Shown: in pieces, positions 47,172 to 56,609 of the stretch | Layout of the letters: every line of letters starts with the position of its first letter | Position numbering within the stretch: position 1 is the stretch's first letter | Source of the DNA: Desulfomonile sp963700305 | Lineage (GTDB): Bacteria; Desulfobacterota; Desulfomonilia; Desulfomonilales; Desulfomonilaceae | Reading direction: 5' to 3' | Assembly (NCBI GenBank): GCA_963700305.1 | Contig: CAVOXB010000010.1 | Coordinates: 124,001 to 188,000 of the forward strand | DNA: 64,000 bases | The notes under the pieces: model-generated | Seen by the model: the letters and a program-made list of their open reading frames with translations, nothing else | What the model was told of the DNA's origin: nothing | The model's database searches: none | Translations under genes and position numbers: made by a program

Positions 47172-47817
47172 ATGCAGAATAAAGAGGCCGAAAAGAAATT
47201 CTTTGACTCCTTCGTGACCGCTCAGGCATACGATGTATTCGATGCTCGCGGTTATGAAAGACTGGTGAGTGAGTTCAAAGCGCTGGTAAAACCACTTAAA
47301 GGGCAAAACTTACTGGATGTCGGCTGCGGTACAGGTGCGTTTGCCGAGCAACTGAAGCATTTAGGATTGAGTATTACGGGCATTGATTTGTCGTTCAACA
47401 GTGTATCAATGGCTTGCGCTGCCTCTCCTCTGTATTCGTGGGCACTTGGTGATGCAGAGAGACTTCCGTTTAAGAATGGCGCATTTGATATAGTGAGTTT
47501 CAGCGGCATTTTCCATCACCTCCCGAGTCTTGAGAGGGTCTTCGCGGAAGGTCTGCGGGTACTCAAGCCTGGCGGCAGAGTATTCGCCTATGATCCCAAC
47601 GGAAGGAAGCCCCGCGATGTGGTTATACAGGAGTCCTGGATCACCTTTTCGCACCAGGACAGGTTGGACGATAAACGAAAGACTCCTTTATAGGGAGGAA
47701 TTGAGTGCGCGTCTCATTGATGCTGGTTTCACAGATGTGGCTTGCAGTGCTATTTCTGGAGTGTCCTTTAAGGTACGTGAAAAGTCGCTTGGGGAAGAGG
47801 CTCTTGGGAATCTATAA
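47172..47817 (+). CDS. Class I SAM-dependent methyltransferase (frame broken)
   Basis: About 214 residues of UbiE/type-11 methyltransferase fold. The SAM-binding motif I is LLDVGCGTGAFAEQL, motif II GDAERLPFKNGAFDIVSFSG, and motif III LKPGGRVFAYDPNGR. An extra C in CCCC near 47612 shifts the frame; removal gives GRKPAMWLYRSPGSPF, a block typical of these enzymes, and a C-terminus ending at 47817. ATG 47172 gives the normal start; TTG 47109 is an alternative. Substrate unknown; the divergent neighbours suggest a lipid or glycan tailoring role. Confidence 0.83.
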
Positions 47818-47919
47818 TTTGATGGATACCTGTTTGGACAAATCGCCACTGAGGAGCCGTTTAGGGGCATTCCTGATCTCGTACGCCAGAAAACCCTGAC
47901 ATCCATTGGACGGACCAGG

Positions 47920-49201
47920 TCATTCAGGTTTGTATATTCCCAAGGACTTTGATTTCATAAGAATCCGTTCCGCTCGTTCATGATCAGGGTGGTTCAACGT
48001 CTTGCCACCGGCAGCCCAGCTCTGGACAGTTCCATCATAGGCCTGCTTACAAAACACCATGGCAGGATAGTATCGGCAGTTGATAAGAACGAAGAAGGCT
48101 GCGGAAATGCATATTGCGGCCAACACAATGCGTTTGCGGTAGCTTTCGGATACAACTTCCCAGAGAGTCAAGTAAGTGATTGCCAGAGTCAACAACGAGT
48201 AGATTTTGTATCTACTGGATATGGCCTCAGGCAGCCCATTATTGGCGCGAAATATAGACACCAATGCTGCCAACAAGATCATGAAAATGAACATTGAATA
48301 AAGCCTTAAATTCATTCTGTAATACTTTTTCCAAATCGTAATATAAAACAAGTGTATAATTATAAGTTGGCCAGCAAGTGGCGACAATAGATGCACAGAG
48401 CTTGCAGAAAAGAAAGAACCCAGAAATAAGAAAAAGAAAGTGAATACATCTGCAGTTGCAATCAAAGGCAGTCCCAGAGCTGTTTTTTGTGAATCCAGAT
48501 GATTCAGGCCGATCAACGCAACCACGAGGACCATCGTCAAGACGGCACGAAAAGGCCGTTTCAGGTAGACTTGAATTCCTAAGCCTATGACAGCTGCTAA
48601 AACAGCACCACTGAGGCAAAACGCGGCTATTACGTTTGAAATCACAGAAAAAATAAACGCCGCTCTGCTCGCTGCTGCAGGAAAGATAAATGGCCGAAAT
48701 AGAGAAGAAAAGAAATCCATAATGACAGACCGCGCCCGAAGCCCAAGTCGACGTGTCAAAATGTTGAAAATTAAATAGAATCATCAATACTGGCAAAACA
48801 GCTAGACCGGGTTTTGGACTGCACGACGCGTACAAAACGAAGAACAGAAGAATAATGAAAATATTACCAATCGCTGCCAAAAGAACAAAATCCACACTTC
48901 CGAATGCTGAGTCGAATGCAAAAGACATCAGGCGTATGAGCGCTGGCCGATGCTCATTATGAACCGAAAAGAGATTGATCAGCTTTTCTTCAGATGATTC
49001 GCATTCAGCACAATTTACTAAGGGATCTAATACAATGTCAAAATCGTCGGATCTCGGGGCATAGGACGTGTTCGTTACAACTAAGAAGAACCATGGCAAT
49101 ATGAAGCACGTTGCCGCAATCGCCAGCCAAGCCTTTTTCTGAACCTCGCTTCGCGGGGCATTCTGTTGCTCTGGTCCGGAGAGAAAAAGACTAGCTAACA
49201 C
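47920..49201 (-). CDS. Polytopic membrane protein (frame broken)
   Basis: About 426 residues with 9-11 hydrophobic helices after repair. The N-terminal part (KKAWLAIAATCFILPWFFLVV) is followed by an acidic extracytoplasmic loop and HRPALIRLMSFAFDSAFG, then FDTSTWASGAVCHYGFLFF joining FPAAASRAAFIFSVISNVIAAFCLSG after a frame change near 48690. The helix pattern and 'NEHRP...R' loop recall undescribed membrane proteins near glycosyltransferases, possibly GT-C-like. GTG 49201 overlaps the end of the FAD gene by 11 bases. Function unknown. Confidence 0.65.
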
Positions 49202-50505
49202 AATTTGCCACCATGGCAGACACGTTCTTTCCAAGTATCACGGAAGCGCTAAGTGTCCGATCTTCAGGATAATATTGTGATGAATCGGTAAGGTACAGCC
49301 CTTTGACAGGGGTTTCCGTGCCAGGCATGAGGTCTAGAAAATCGACTCCACATACTGCCTGCGCATACAAGTCCCTCGATACCCACCAATTCTTTATCCA
49401 TGTAGCGTCGAATCGCGGTTGGATAATCTTCAGACCTGCAGCGCAGATTTTGTAGAATTCTTTATCCGAGAAACTCCATTTAGGATCAGTCGAATGAAGA
49501 TAGAATGGAATGTATGCAAGATGACTTCCGGCGACTTCTGGACGCGCATTCAGGTTTGTCATTTGAACGACCCCGTTGAACACTATTTCAGGATCGTTGA
49601 CATTCAGCCAAAAGCAATCTGCAACGGGCTCTTGAAGCTCGAAAAGAAGGCAGACGATATTCAAATAATCTATTTTACGCAGCCTGCGAAAATAGTCGTA
49701 GTTCGAGGAGACGAGCCTCAGAAACGCGGGTATTGGTATTGTTGAGATTATGGCGTCGGCTGACACAAAATCGTCATCGTCTAAGATCACGCCGTCTATT
49801 CCGCTGTCCGTGATCTTTATTTCTTTCACTGATTTGCTGGTTACGAGCCGGAACGCTGTCCGAAGTGGTGACAGTGGCCAGAAGTTTCGCGAAAAGGGTG
49901 GAGCAACCTTGTTCCAGAAAGCCATAAACGTTTCCTCCAAGCAAACTCACCCTGGATTTGGCAACCCTATGAATGCGATGCCAAATCCAAGCTGCGGACA
50001 CTTGTTCATGGAATTTTCCGAATTTTATTCTCAGGAGAGGGTCCCAGATCTCAAAATACACAACAGGGCCGAATTTCTTGAGTAGCCACTCTTTTGCAGA
50101 GATTTTGTCAAGACTGCCCCATTCTTTTTTCAATTGAGACTGGAGTATGCGGATGCCAAATCTCAGTTTCTGCGCGAAGGGGATTGGAGCGAATCTCATC
50201 AAATCAAATGGCGTATTAAAAGGCCACATTTCATTTTGAACAAAGTAGCTTGTTTTACCTTTCTTCCAATGGAGTTCTTCAGCCAATCCCAATTCGGAAA
50301 TAAAATTGATCAGCTCATAATCTCCTCGACAGATGAAATGATAATATTTTTCGGTGGGGACCCCACTGACGCTTATGGAAGACGCAAGCCCGCCAATCTC
50401 GTCAGACGACTCGATTACAGTCACTTGAAGCCCTGACTTAAGCAAATGATAAGCAGCGGTCAGCCCTGTAATGCCTGCTCCCACTATGAGAATTTGTTTT
50501 GTCAT
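49191..50505 (-). CDS. FAD-dependent protoporphyrinogen oxidase-like / amine-oxidase-family protein (frame broken)
   Basis: About 437 residues with a Rossmann FAD site (LIVGAGITGLTAAYHLL near residue 5-21) and IGGLASSISVSG. One extra base near 49875 splits it; the C-terminal part (DGVILDDDDFVSADAIISTIPIPAFLRLV, and GLYLTDSSQYYPEDRTLSASVILGKN) is conserved in a subgroup of NAD(P)/FAD proteins found in polysaccharide and lipid clusters. ATG 50505 chosen; ATG 50529 overlaps the radical SAM stop as TGATG. Substrate unknown. Confidence 0.8.
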
Positions 50506-50528
50506 GTGCTTGCCAACCGTATTTTGCA

Positions 50529-51920
50529 TCAAAACAAATAGTCTTTGGTTCGCTTGAGAATTGATATGAGCTGAAACCAGCTCCTGATCTCGCCCAGCAT
50601 CTTGAAGAGAATTTTTGGCCGTAAATGAAACTCCAAGAAAGCCCTCCGCTGGAAAGATTTTAGTTCAGCCCTTGTCATTCCTGTGGGCGCATACGGCACC
50701 TTTGAATAACAAAGATCACTCCAGTCAGGCGCCTGTATTTCACCGGATTCCAAGAGCTTGCGTGTGGCTTCAGTCCCGGGAAGCGGAAGGAAATTGCTGA
50801 AATGGGCCCTCTTGATTGGGAGACTCTTCGCAAATCTTAATGTCATTCGCAAGTCTTCTTTTGTCTCTCCGGGAAATCCCACGATGAAGAAGCCGCTCGG
50901 TTCCAAGCCGCTATTGTTTATCAAGTCCAATTTTTCGCGGATTGTCTCCAGTTTCAATTTCTTGTTCATAAGGTCTAGAATTCGTTGGGAACCGGATTCA
51001 ATTCCCACTGTGAAGGCATAAGCTCCCGTCTTTTTCATGGCATTCAGCATTTCTGCATCAATGGTGTTCAGGCGCAGGCCATTGGGAAACGTGTAGTTGA
51101 TATTCCAATTCTTACTGTCAAGTATTCTACAGAATTCCATAACTCTGGCTTTGGAAGCGTTGAACATATCATCCACAAAATGAAACTCTCTTACACCGTA
51201 GTGTGTGTATAGCATTTCCATTTCAGAAAACAGGTGATCAAGGCTTCGAAAACGCAGCTTTTTGCCCATGTTCACCGGCGAACCGCAGAACGCACAAGAA
51301 TAATTGCATCCCCTGGATGAAGCAATCGGAGCAATAGGAAATTGACGATAAAAAGCGCCTTGAGGAGCATCCGGATACGTGTGAGGCGGCATCAGGTCCC
51401 AGGCGGGCATTCCCAAAGAGTCCAGGTCCTCTATAAGCTCCCTTTCATTTGGCGTGATTCCGTCAGGGGTCCTTCGGATAAGGCCGGGAATCTCATCGAA
51501 GTGAATCTGCTGACCTCCGAGCAATCGTCGAATGAGAAGAGGAAGACTGACCTCGCCCTCTCCGACAATCGCGTAGTCGAGTCCAGGAAGGTCTTCCAGC
51601 GCTTGCGATCCTGTAGCTGAAATGTGCGGACCGCCGGCAACGATTATTGACTGGGGAAACAAGTCTCTTGTCATGTCAATGCTGCGCTTTACCGACAAAA
51701 AATCCGAAGAGAAAACCTGAAAACCCACAACGTGGGGCCTGAGTTCCTTCAGACGATTCTTTAGTTGAGTAAAATCAAGAGCTTCTTTCACGCAATCCAA
51801 TATGATTATGTCGTCAAACCCTGCTGAACGCAGCGCAGTAGCTAGATACCCGAGACCCAGAGGAGGGACTACATAGTGCGAATCACTGATTGGAACAACA
51901 AGCAAAATTCGGTTGGACAT
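50529..51920 (-). CDS. B12-binding-domain radical SAM protein
   Basis: A 463-residue enzyme with N-terminal cobalamin-binding-like domain (residues 1-135: PPLGLGYLATALRSAGF, FQVFSSDFLSVKRS, VAGGPHISATG, IVGEGE), then a radical SAM core with C205-x3-C209-x2-C212 (SRGCNYSCAFCGSP), and the C-terminal extension common in the BchE/HpnP-like class. The cobalamin histidine motif DxHxxG is not evident, as in many of this class. Members methylate or rearrange hopanoids, lipids and other unreactive carbons. First gene of a three-gene operon; the substrate is probably a lipid or isoprenoid (inference). Confidence 0.9.
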   Translation of the reverse strand: MSNRILLVVPISDSHYVVPPLGLGYLATALRSAGFDDIIILDCVKEALDFTQLKNRLKELRPHVVGFQVFSSDFLSVKRSIDMTRDLFPQSIIVAGGPHISATGSQALEDLPGLDYAIVGEGEVSLPLLIRRLLGGQQIHFDEIPGLIRRTPDGITPNERELIEDLDSLGMPAWDLMPPHTYPDAPQGAFYRQFPIAPIASSRGCNYSCAFCGSPVNMGKKLRFRSLDHLFSEMEMLYTHYGVREFHFVDDMFNASKARVMEFCRILDSKNWNINYTFPNGLRLNTIDAEMLNAMKKTGAYAFTVGIESGSQRILDLMNKKLKLETIREKLDLINNSGLEPSGFFIVGFPGETKEDLRMTLRFAKSLPIKRAHFSNFLPLPGTEATRKLLESGEIQAPDWSDLCYSKVPYAPTGMTRAELKSFQRRAFLEFHLRPKILFKMLGEIRSWFQLISILKRTKDYLF

Positions 51921-52992
51921 ATCTTCTTTCTCGATTGATCACCGTTATCCTCGACAACAATGATCAAAAAACTAAGCAGCGGGCCATCTGAGTGTGAAAC
52001 TGGGAGATCATTCAGTCGGGATTTCTGAGATCAGCACGTTAGATTCACTATAATCCAAAGGCGTCTTATAATTCAATCCGCCAAGCCGCGCCGAAAACTG
52101 GTGAGGCCATGCAAACACAAGAATCGCGGAAAACAGTGATTACACATCAAGTAATCGGAATGCCCATGTTTCTGCATTGCCAGCGATTTCTGCTTCATTC
52201 TCGGATCGACAATATGATACTGTTGTAGGCCTGCAATCAGTCATTTGTGCGGAGCGCACACATGCCTGCAAAGAAAGACCTGCTCATACTCGGGGACTAC
52301 ACAACCGACATCTTTCTCTCTGCTAAGAAATGGCGGGAAAAGTCTCTATATATCAGGGAGGCACCTCGCAATGATTATTCGTTTGATATTGTCAAAGTGC
52401 CAGGCTGGGCTGGGGCCCTTGTTGCATACTTGGCGAAAGATCGTCATAACTTCCATTCCGCACCTCCGTGAGGCCCGTTGCGAGCTATTTTCCCGATTGC
52501 TTCAAGTGCCTGATTCTGCTATAATTCATGACCTCTGGCACCCAGAGAACTGTATCCAGACAGAGTTTCTCGATTTAGGGAGCGGGGGGATCAAGGATGT
52601 CAGACACAGCTACTACCTTCACCAACATGGAACCGGCGACGGTCATCGCAAGAGGAATGTTACTCAACAATATCATTTGGTTATCCAAGACCGAAAATAC
52701 GGTAATTCGGCCTCGAAAAGGTGCGGAACGTCAGCACCAATGTAAACCACATTTCGCTCTGTTTGTCGCGTGATCTCTGCACTGACATCCCAAAAGAAAT
52801 TGTGCCTGCCGTAACCTTAAGCCAAACACGGCGTTACCTGCGGCAAACGCATCCGTCAAAGCGTTTCTACCCAGCAAGCGACACCCGGGAGAACACGGAA
52901 CCCTTGCTCCACGGTTTTTTTGGGAAGTTACAAATCTTCTTTGGTTTGCGACTTTGAAGTCGGTGAGCATTAATACCGGCTCGGAGGCAAAA
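51921..52992. other. Gene-poor stretch with possible remnant
   Basis: About 1,070 bases without a convincing gene. An ATG at 52262 starts MPAKKDLLILGDYTTDIFLSA..., which has the look of a PfkB-like nucleotide-binding start, continuing to VPGWAGALVAYLAKDRHNF and then stopping at 52471; another frame continues to 52745. A 58-codon frame at 52597-52773 has no support. I read the area as decayed or shattered by indels. Confidence 0.35.
52262..52471 (+). pseudogene. Possible fragment of a kinase-like or hypothetical gene
   Basis: About 69 residues beginning LLILGDYTTDIFLSAKKWREK and ending LVAYLAKDRHNFHSAPP. The first strand-loop resembles the start of ribokinase-family proteins, but no GxGD or substrate motif is present. 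It may be part of a longer gene broken by frame changes, or chance. Low confidence. Confidence 0.25.
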
Positions 52993-54144
52993 GTGGAAAA
53001 TACTCTGTTCACAGCTATGATTTGGATTGCTATGGCGCTCCTCGCCAGCATGATTTCCATTCGCACTGCGATTTCCGTGGCCCTTGTGGAAATCTGCGTT
53101 GGCGTGGTGGCAGGCAATTATCTGGGGTTAAATCCCAATGTTGAGTGGATTTCGTTCCTTGCGGGCTTCGGAAGTATCCTGCTGACCTTTTTGGCAGGGG
53201 CGGAAATCGAGCCCGAGGTGATCCGAAAGTACGGAGTGGAAAGCATAACAATCGGATTTGTAAGCTTTTTGTTTCCGTTTTTGGGAGCGATGGCCTACGC
53301 GTACTATATAGCGAATTGGGAGGCCGATGCAGCCAAGATTTGCGGTATAGCCCTTTCCACTACTTCTGTCGCCGTGGTTTACTCGGTAATGGTTGAGACA
53401 GGACTCAACCGGCAAGATCTGGGGAAGCTCATTCTGGCCGCTTGCTTTGTAACTGACTTGGGGACCGTAGTAGCTCTTGGCATTATGTTTGCCAATTACA
53501 ACATATGGTTGGCGGTGTTCGGAGCGGTAACCGTAGTGGTGGTCGCTGTGACTCCAAGTTTCTCGCGAAGGTTCTTCCGGGTATTCGGCGGACACGTCAG
53601 CGAACCTGAAATTAAGCTGCTCTTCTTTATCCTCGTAGGATTGGGCTGGTTGGCTGCGCATTCAAATAGTGAAGCGGTCTTACCTGCTTACCTATTGGGA
53701 GTGTCAGTGGCCGGCCTTTTCAAGGAAAACCAACAGATGGTCCGTCATCTTCGCACCGCGACTTTCGCTCTGCTGACCCCGTTCTACTTTTTGAAGGCAG
53801 GAGCAATTGTCTCCATCCCTGCAATCGTGGCGGGTTTCGCTTTGATTTCCGTACTGCTTTTCGTAAAGGTCGCAGCGAAGTTTCTGGGGGTTTATCCCTT
53901 GACTGCTGTTTTCCGTTTTTCTCCCAGGATTGGCATGTACACCACGCTACTGATGAGCACCGGCCTTACTTTTGGCAGCATTTCCGCTTTGTTTGGATAC
54001 ACTCGTGGCATCATCACTCAGGAGCAGTATACAATATTGGTCACTGTAGTAATCGGCAGCGCAGTTGTCCCCACATTGATTGCTCAATGGTTTTTTCGAC
54101 CCAGGCGTGAGGACCTGGACGTAGCAGAATGGCAGAAGAAATGA
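52993..54144 (+). CDS. Cation:proton antiporter (CPA2/Kef-like)
   Basis: About 383 residues with 12 membrane helices and no C-terminal RCK domain. Diagnostic parts: LTFLAGAEIEPEVIRKYG and CGIALSTTSVAVVYSVMVETGLNRQDLGKLILAACFVTDLGTVVALG, with the D in FVTDLG as the ion-binding residue. GTG 52993 is chosen because GGAGG lies five bases before it; a longer frame begins at 52954. A UspA gene follows after 27 bases, probably its cytoplasmic regulator. Confidence 0.9.
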   Translation: MENTLFTAMIWIAMALLASMISIRTAISVALVEICVGVVAGNYLGLNPNVEWISFLAGFGSILLTFLAGAEIEPEVIRKYGVESITIGFVSFLFPFLGAMAYAYYIANWEADAAKICGIALSTTSVAVVYSVMVETGLNRQDLGKLILAACFVTDLGTVVALGIMFANYNIWLAVFGAVTVVVVAVTPSFSRRFFRVFGGHVSEPEIKLLFFILVGLGWLAAHSNSEAVLPAYLLGVSVAGLFKENQQMVRHLRTATFALLTPFYFLKAGAIVSIPAIVAGFALISVLLFVKVAAKFLGVYPLTAVFRFSPRIGMYTTLLMSTGLTFGSISALFGYTRGIITQEQYTILVTVVIGSAVVPTLIAQWFFRPRREDLDVAEWQKK

Positions 54145-54171
54145 TCAGGTTCCCTTTTCAGGAGGCAAGCA

Positions 54172-54594
54172 ATGTTCAAGAAAATACTGGTGGCATTTGA
54201 CGGGTCGGAGGGCTCTCGCAGAGCCCTGGAAAGAGCAGTAAAGATGGCCTTTTCCTTTGAGGCTGAACTACACTCGATTTCTGTAGAAGTGGATTTGCCT
54301 CATTATGTGGCCACGGTGGGAGAATTTGAAGAGGTTAAGAGACAAAAGGACGCCTACTTTGAGGAACTCACTCGCGAGGCCGTGGAATTCGCCCGATCAG
54401 AAGGGGTGAAATTGTTTCCGCACGTGCTTGCGGGTCACGCAGTGGATACTATTTGCGGCCTTTGTAAAGACGGCAGCTTCGATCTCATAGTCGTAGGTTT
54501 TACAGGGCACAGCCGAATCTACGAACGGATCTGGGGAGGGACCTCCCGAAATATCGCGCGCTTTGCTCCCTGCGCTGTTCTGATCGTAAAATAA
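54172..54594 (+). CDS. Universal stress protein (UspA family)
   Basis: A 140-residue ATP-binding-type Usp, starting KKILVAFDGSEGSRRAL, with the nucleotide motif G-x2-G-x9-G(S/T) in GFTGHSRIYERIWGGTSRN near residue 112-130. A strong AGGAGG lies before the ATG. The gene is closely linked to the antiporter, and fusions of Usp to antiporters are known, so it may sense ATP or nucleotide to control ion flux. Confidence 0.93.
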   Translation: MFKKILVAFDGSEGSRRALERAVKMAFSFEAELHSISVEVDLPHYVATVGEFEEVKRQKDAYFEELTREAVEFARSEGVKLFPHVLAGHAVDTICGLCKDGSFDLIVVGFTGHSRIYERIWGGTSRNIARFAPCAVLIVK

Positions 54595-54785
54595 CCCGAC
54601 TTTCGGAGCGCTCCCCATGACATGTTGTGGCACCTTTTTCACGCGAATAAATGAATGATCACAGAGCGAATGCGGATTGTTTTGACTTACCCAGGAGGAG
54701 ACTGTAGACTTCATTGAAACGCCCTTCAACAAGTGATTCCTGGTCAGGATTCTCCCCGCAAACCTGGTCTCGGTGGAACGAAAAA

Positions 54786-55373
54786 ATGGCGGAATCGGGA
54801 AATACAAATACAGAATTGTCACCGGAAGAAGCCCAGGCAAAGGGATTGTATTTCCATGATGGTAGATGGATAACGCACGCGGAGGCCAAAGACCTTCTGG
54901 ACAAGTATCATGTTGCAAAAGACGTGCGCCGTCTTGCGAATTATTATTACATATTGGTCGGGTGCGTGGGCATTGCTATTTGTCTTATTCTGACTTATCT
55001 GGCGTTCGCAAGAAATAATGCGCCTGCGCCCGAGGAATTACTTAAGCTCTCAATTTTCGGTATCGTTTGGGGCGTTGCGATTTGTGTGGGGATCGGACTC
55101 AAGGGATTCAAGCCATGGGCCAGGCGTTTAGGGCTCGTGTTTTACCCCGGTTCAATGGGCCTCCTATTCTTGGCCGCTCTCATTACTGGTCGACTGGAAG
55201 GGCAGATCCTGGCAGCACTTGCTCTGGCTGTGCCTTTGGCAATTTCCTTCGGAGTGCTTTCTTATTTAACACTTTATGGAGAAGGAGCAGAAAAGGTTTT
55301 CGATCAATTGGGAAAAGGTCCGACCATCAGTCACAGTGACGCTTCCCCCTCGAACTCGGTGTCCAATCATTAA
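54786..55373 (+). CDS. Hypothetical membrane protein
   Basis: About 195 residues from ATG 54786 (a longer frame starts at 54714). A soluble N-terminus has GLYFHDGRWITHAEAKDLLDKYHVAKDVR, followed by four predicted membrane helices (residues 52-75, 88-110, 120-135, 145-165) and a polar tail. The helical-turn GRW motif is common in small membrane proteins of unknown role. No family recognised. Confidence 0.6.
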   Translation: MAESGNTNTELSPEEAQAKGLYFHDGRWITHAEAKDLLDKYHVAKDVRRLANYYYILVGCVGIAICLILTYLAFARNNAPAPEELLKLSIFGIVWGVAICVGIGLKGFKPWARRLGLVFYPGSMGLLFLAALITGRLEGQILAALALAVPLAISFGVLSYLTLYGEGAEKVFDQLGKGPTISHSDASPSNSVSNH

Positions 55374-55378
55374 TAGTG

Positions 55379-55678
55379 TTATTCTGGTTTTATTTTTTCA
55401 AGGACAGACTCCTTGTCTGTACCCTGTAGAAGCAGAATCTTTTCTTTTGAGGATTTTCCTTGAATAATCGTAACTGCGGATTGTGACGTTCCTAATCTCT
55501 TCGCAATAAACTTCACCAATTCTTTGTTAGCCTTGCCTTCAATCGGGGAAGCTGTAAGCCGCACTATAATTCGACCCCCGGAATCAACGTCAATCGAATT
55601 TCTGGAGGAGTTGGGGACAACCTTAACGGTTAAGGTGACTCCCTCCGGATGGTCTCTTATGAACGATCCGGGATTCAT
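55379..55678 (-). CDS. DUF167 (YggU-family) protein
   Basis: A 99-residue protein with the family pattern VTLTVKVVPNSSRNSIDVDSGGRIIVRLTASPIEGKANKELVKFIAKRLG. The function is unknown. It follows the YggT gene by 48 bases on the same strand, a conserved neighbourhood. Confidence 0.92.
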   Translation of the reverse strand: MNPGSFIRDHPEGVTLTVKVVPNSSRNSIDVDSGGRIIVRLTASPIEGKANKELVKFIAKRLGTSQSAVTIIQGKSSKEKILLLQGTDKESVLEKIKPE

Positions 55679-55726
55679 GGCAGATTAGGACAACGCGAGG
55701 CGATGCGGATACCGTCAGGTGACGAA

Positions 55727-56029
55727 CTACTGGCCAACACTGATCGCTATCTGTTGAAGAGTCCTTATCAGGAATTGACGCAGAAATAGAATCATCAGCA
55801 ACACAATTATTGGAGAAAAGTCAATCCCCACCGCAGGAATCGGTAGCACTCTACGAACAGCGCTGAACACAGGCTCAGTAACGCTATAAAGAAATCTGAC
55901 GATTGGATTGTATGGATCAGGGTTAACCCATGATATCAAGGCAGAGATAATGATGATATACATATAGATTTCAAGCACTATATCAAGAACGCCTGCTATG
56001 GCGTTAATAAAATTTGCAAACACAAACAT
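55727..56029 (-). CDS. YggT-family membrane protein
   Basis: About 100 residues, two membrane helices separated by a loop with the signature SALISWVNPDPYNPIVRFLYSVTEPVFSAVRRVLP. ATG 56029 is preferred over the in-frame start 15 bases upstream because AGGA lies six bases before it. Related to osmotic tolerance, potassium uptake and division-site proteins; conserved partner of DUF167. Confidence 0.9.
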   Translation of the reverse strand: MFVFANFINAIAGVLDIVLEIYMYIIIISALISWVNPDPYNPIVRFLYSVTEPVFSAVRRVLPIPAVGIDFSPIIVLLMILFLRQFLIRTLQQIAISVGQ

Positions 56030-56609
56030 ATGAATTCCTGTCAAGGAAAATGATGAATTCGTTTTTCTGCACGTACTGCATCGAATACACAGTCGCCGCG
56101 CATCTTAAGTGCTCATTAATCCCCTGCAACATTACAGGCTTTTGCCCACGAATCTGAAACTACCAATTTCGCGAAAATATGTCAATGATAGAGGTAATTC
56201 GAAAGTGACTCCCTTGCAATGAGTCACGGTGTACGGCCCATTACGGACGAACCTTTCTAATCAAGCAGCAATCGTCAGCTTTGAGGCCATCATCGAACCG
56301 CCTCCTTCTGATTCACCCCTTTGAGACGAAACAGTTCGAAATCTCTGGCGCCGCGACCATTATCCAACTCCCCGCATAACGAGGCACGGTGGGGATGTCT
56401 GTAAGTTGTTGCGAAATTCCGCAATACCGTTTATTAAGTCAAGTGCTACTATCTTGGTAGAGACTACGAAACACAGACCGACATAGAAAATCCCGGTCGG
56501 GTGCTTGCCGCAAACTACGAGTCCGGTCGCATCCCTTTTGTAATCATGGGATCAGCCTATCGGATGTCGATGCCCCATAGCGCACACGCCTGCACGGCCT
56601 CTTTGTACT
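56030..56609. promoter_or_regulatory. Control region before the second RND pump
   Basis: About 580 bases without a gene. TTGCGAAATTCCGCAA at 56409-56424 is a near-perfect dyad (14 of 16) 185 bases before the adaptor, of the type bound by TetR/MarR repressors. No sure promoter boxes seen. Confidence 0.35.

Noticed and set aside
52245..52745. 166-residue open frame
   Set aside because: No recognisable domain, poor composition and a competing frame; treated only as part of a decayed stretch.
54631..54646. TGGCACC near 54631 as a sigma-54 promoter
   Set aside because: No GC at the required ten-base distance.
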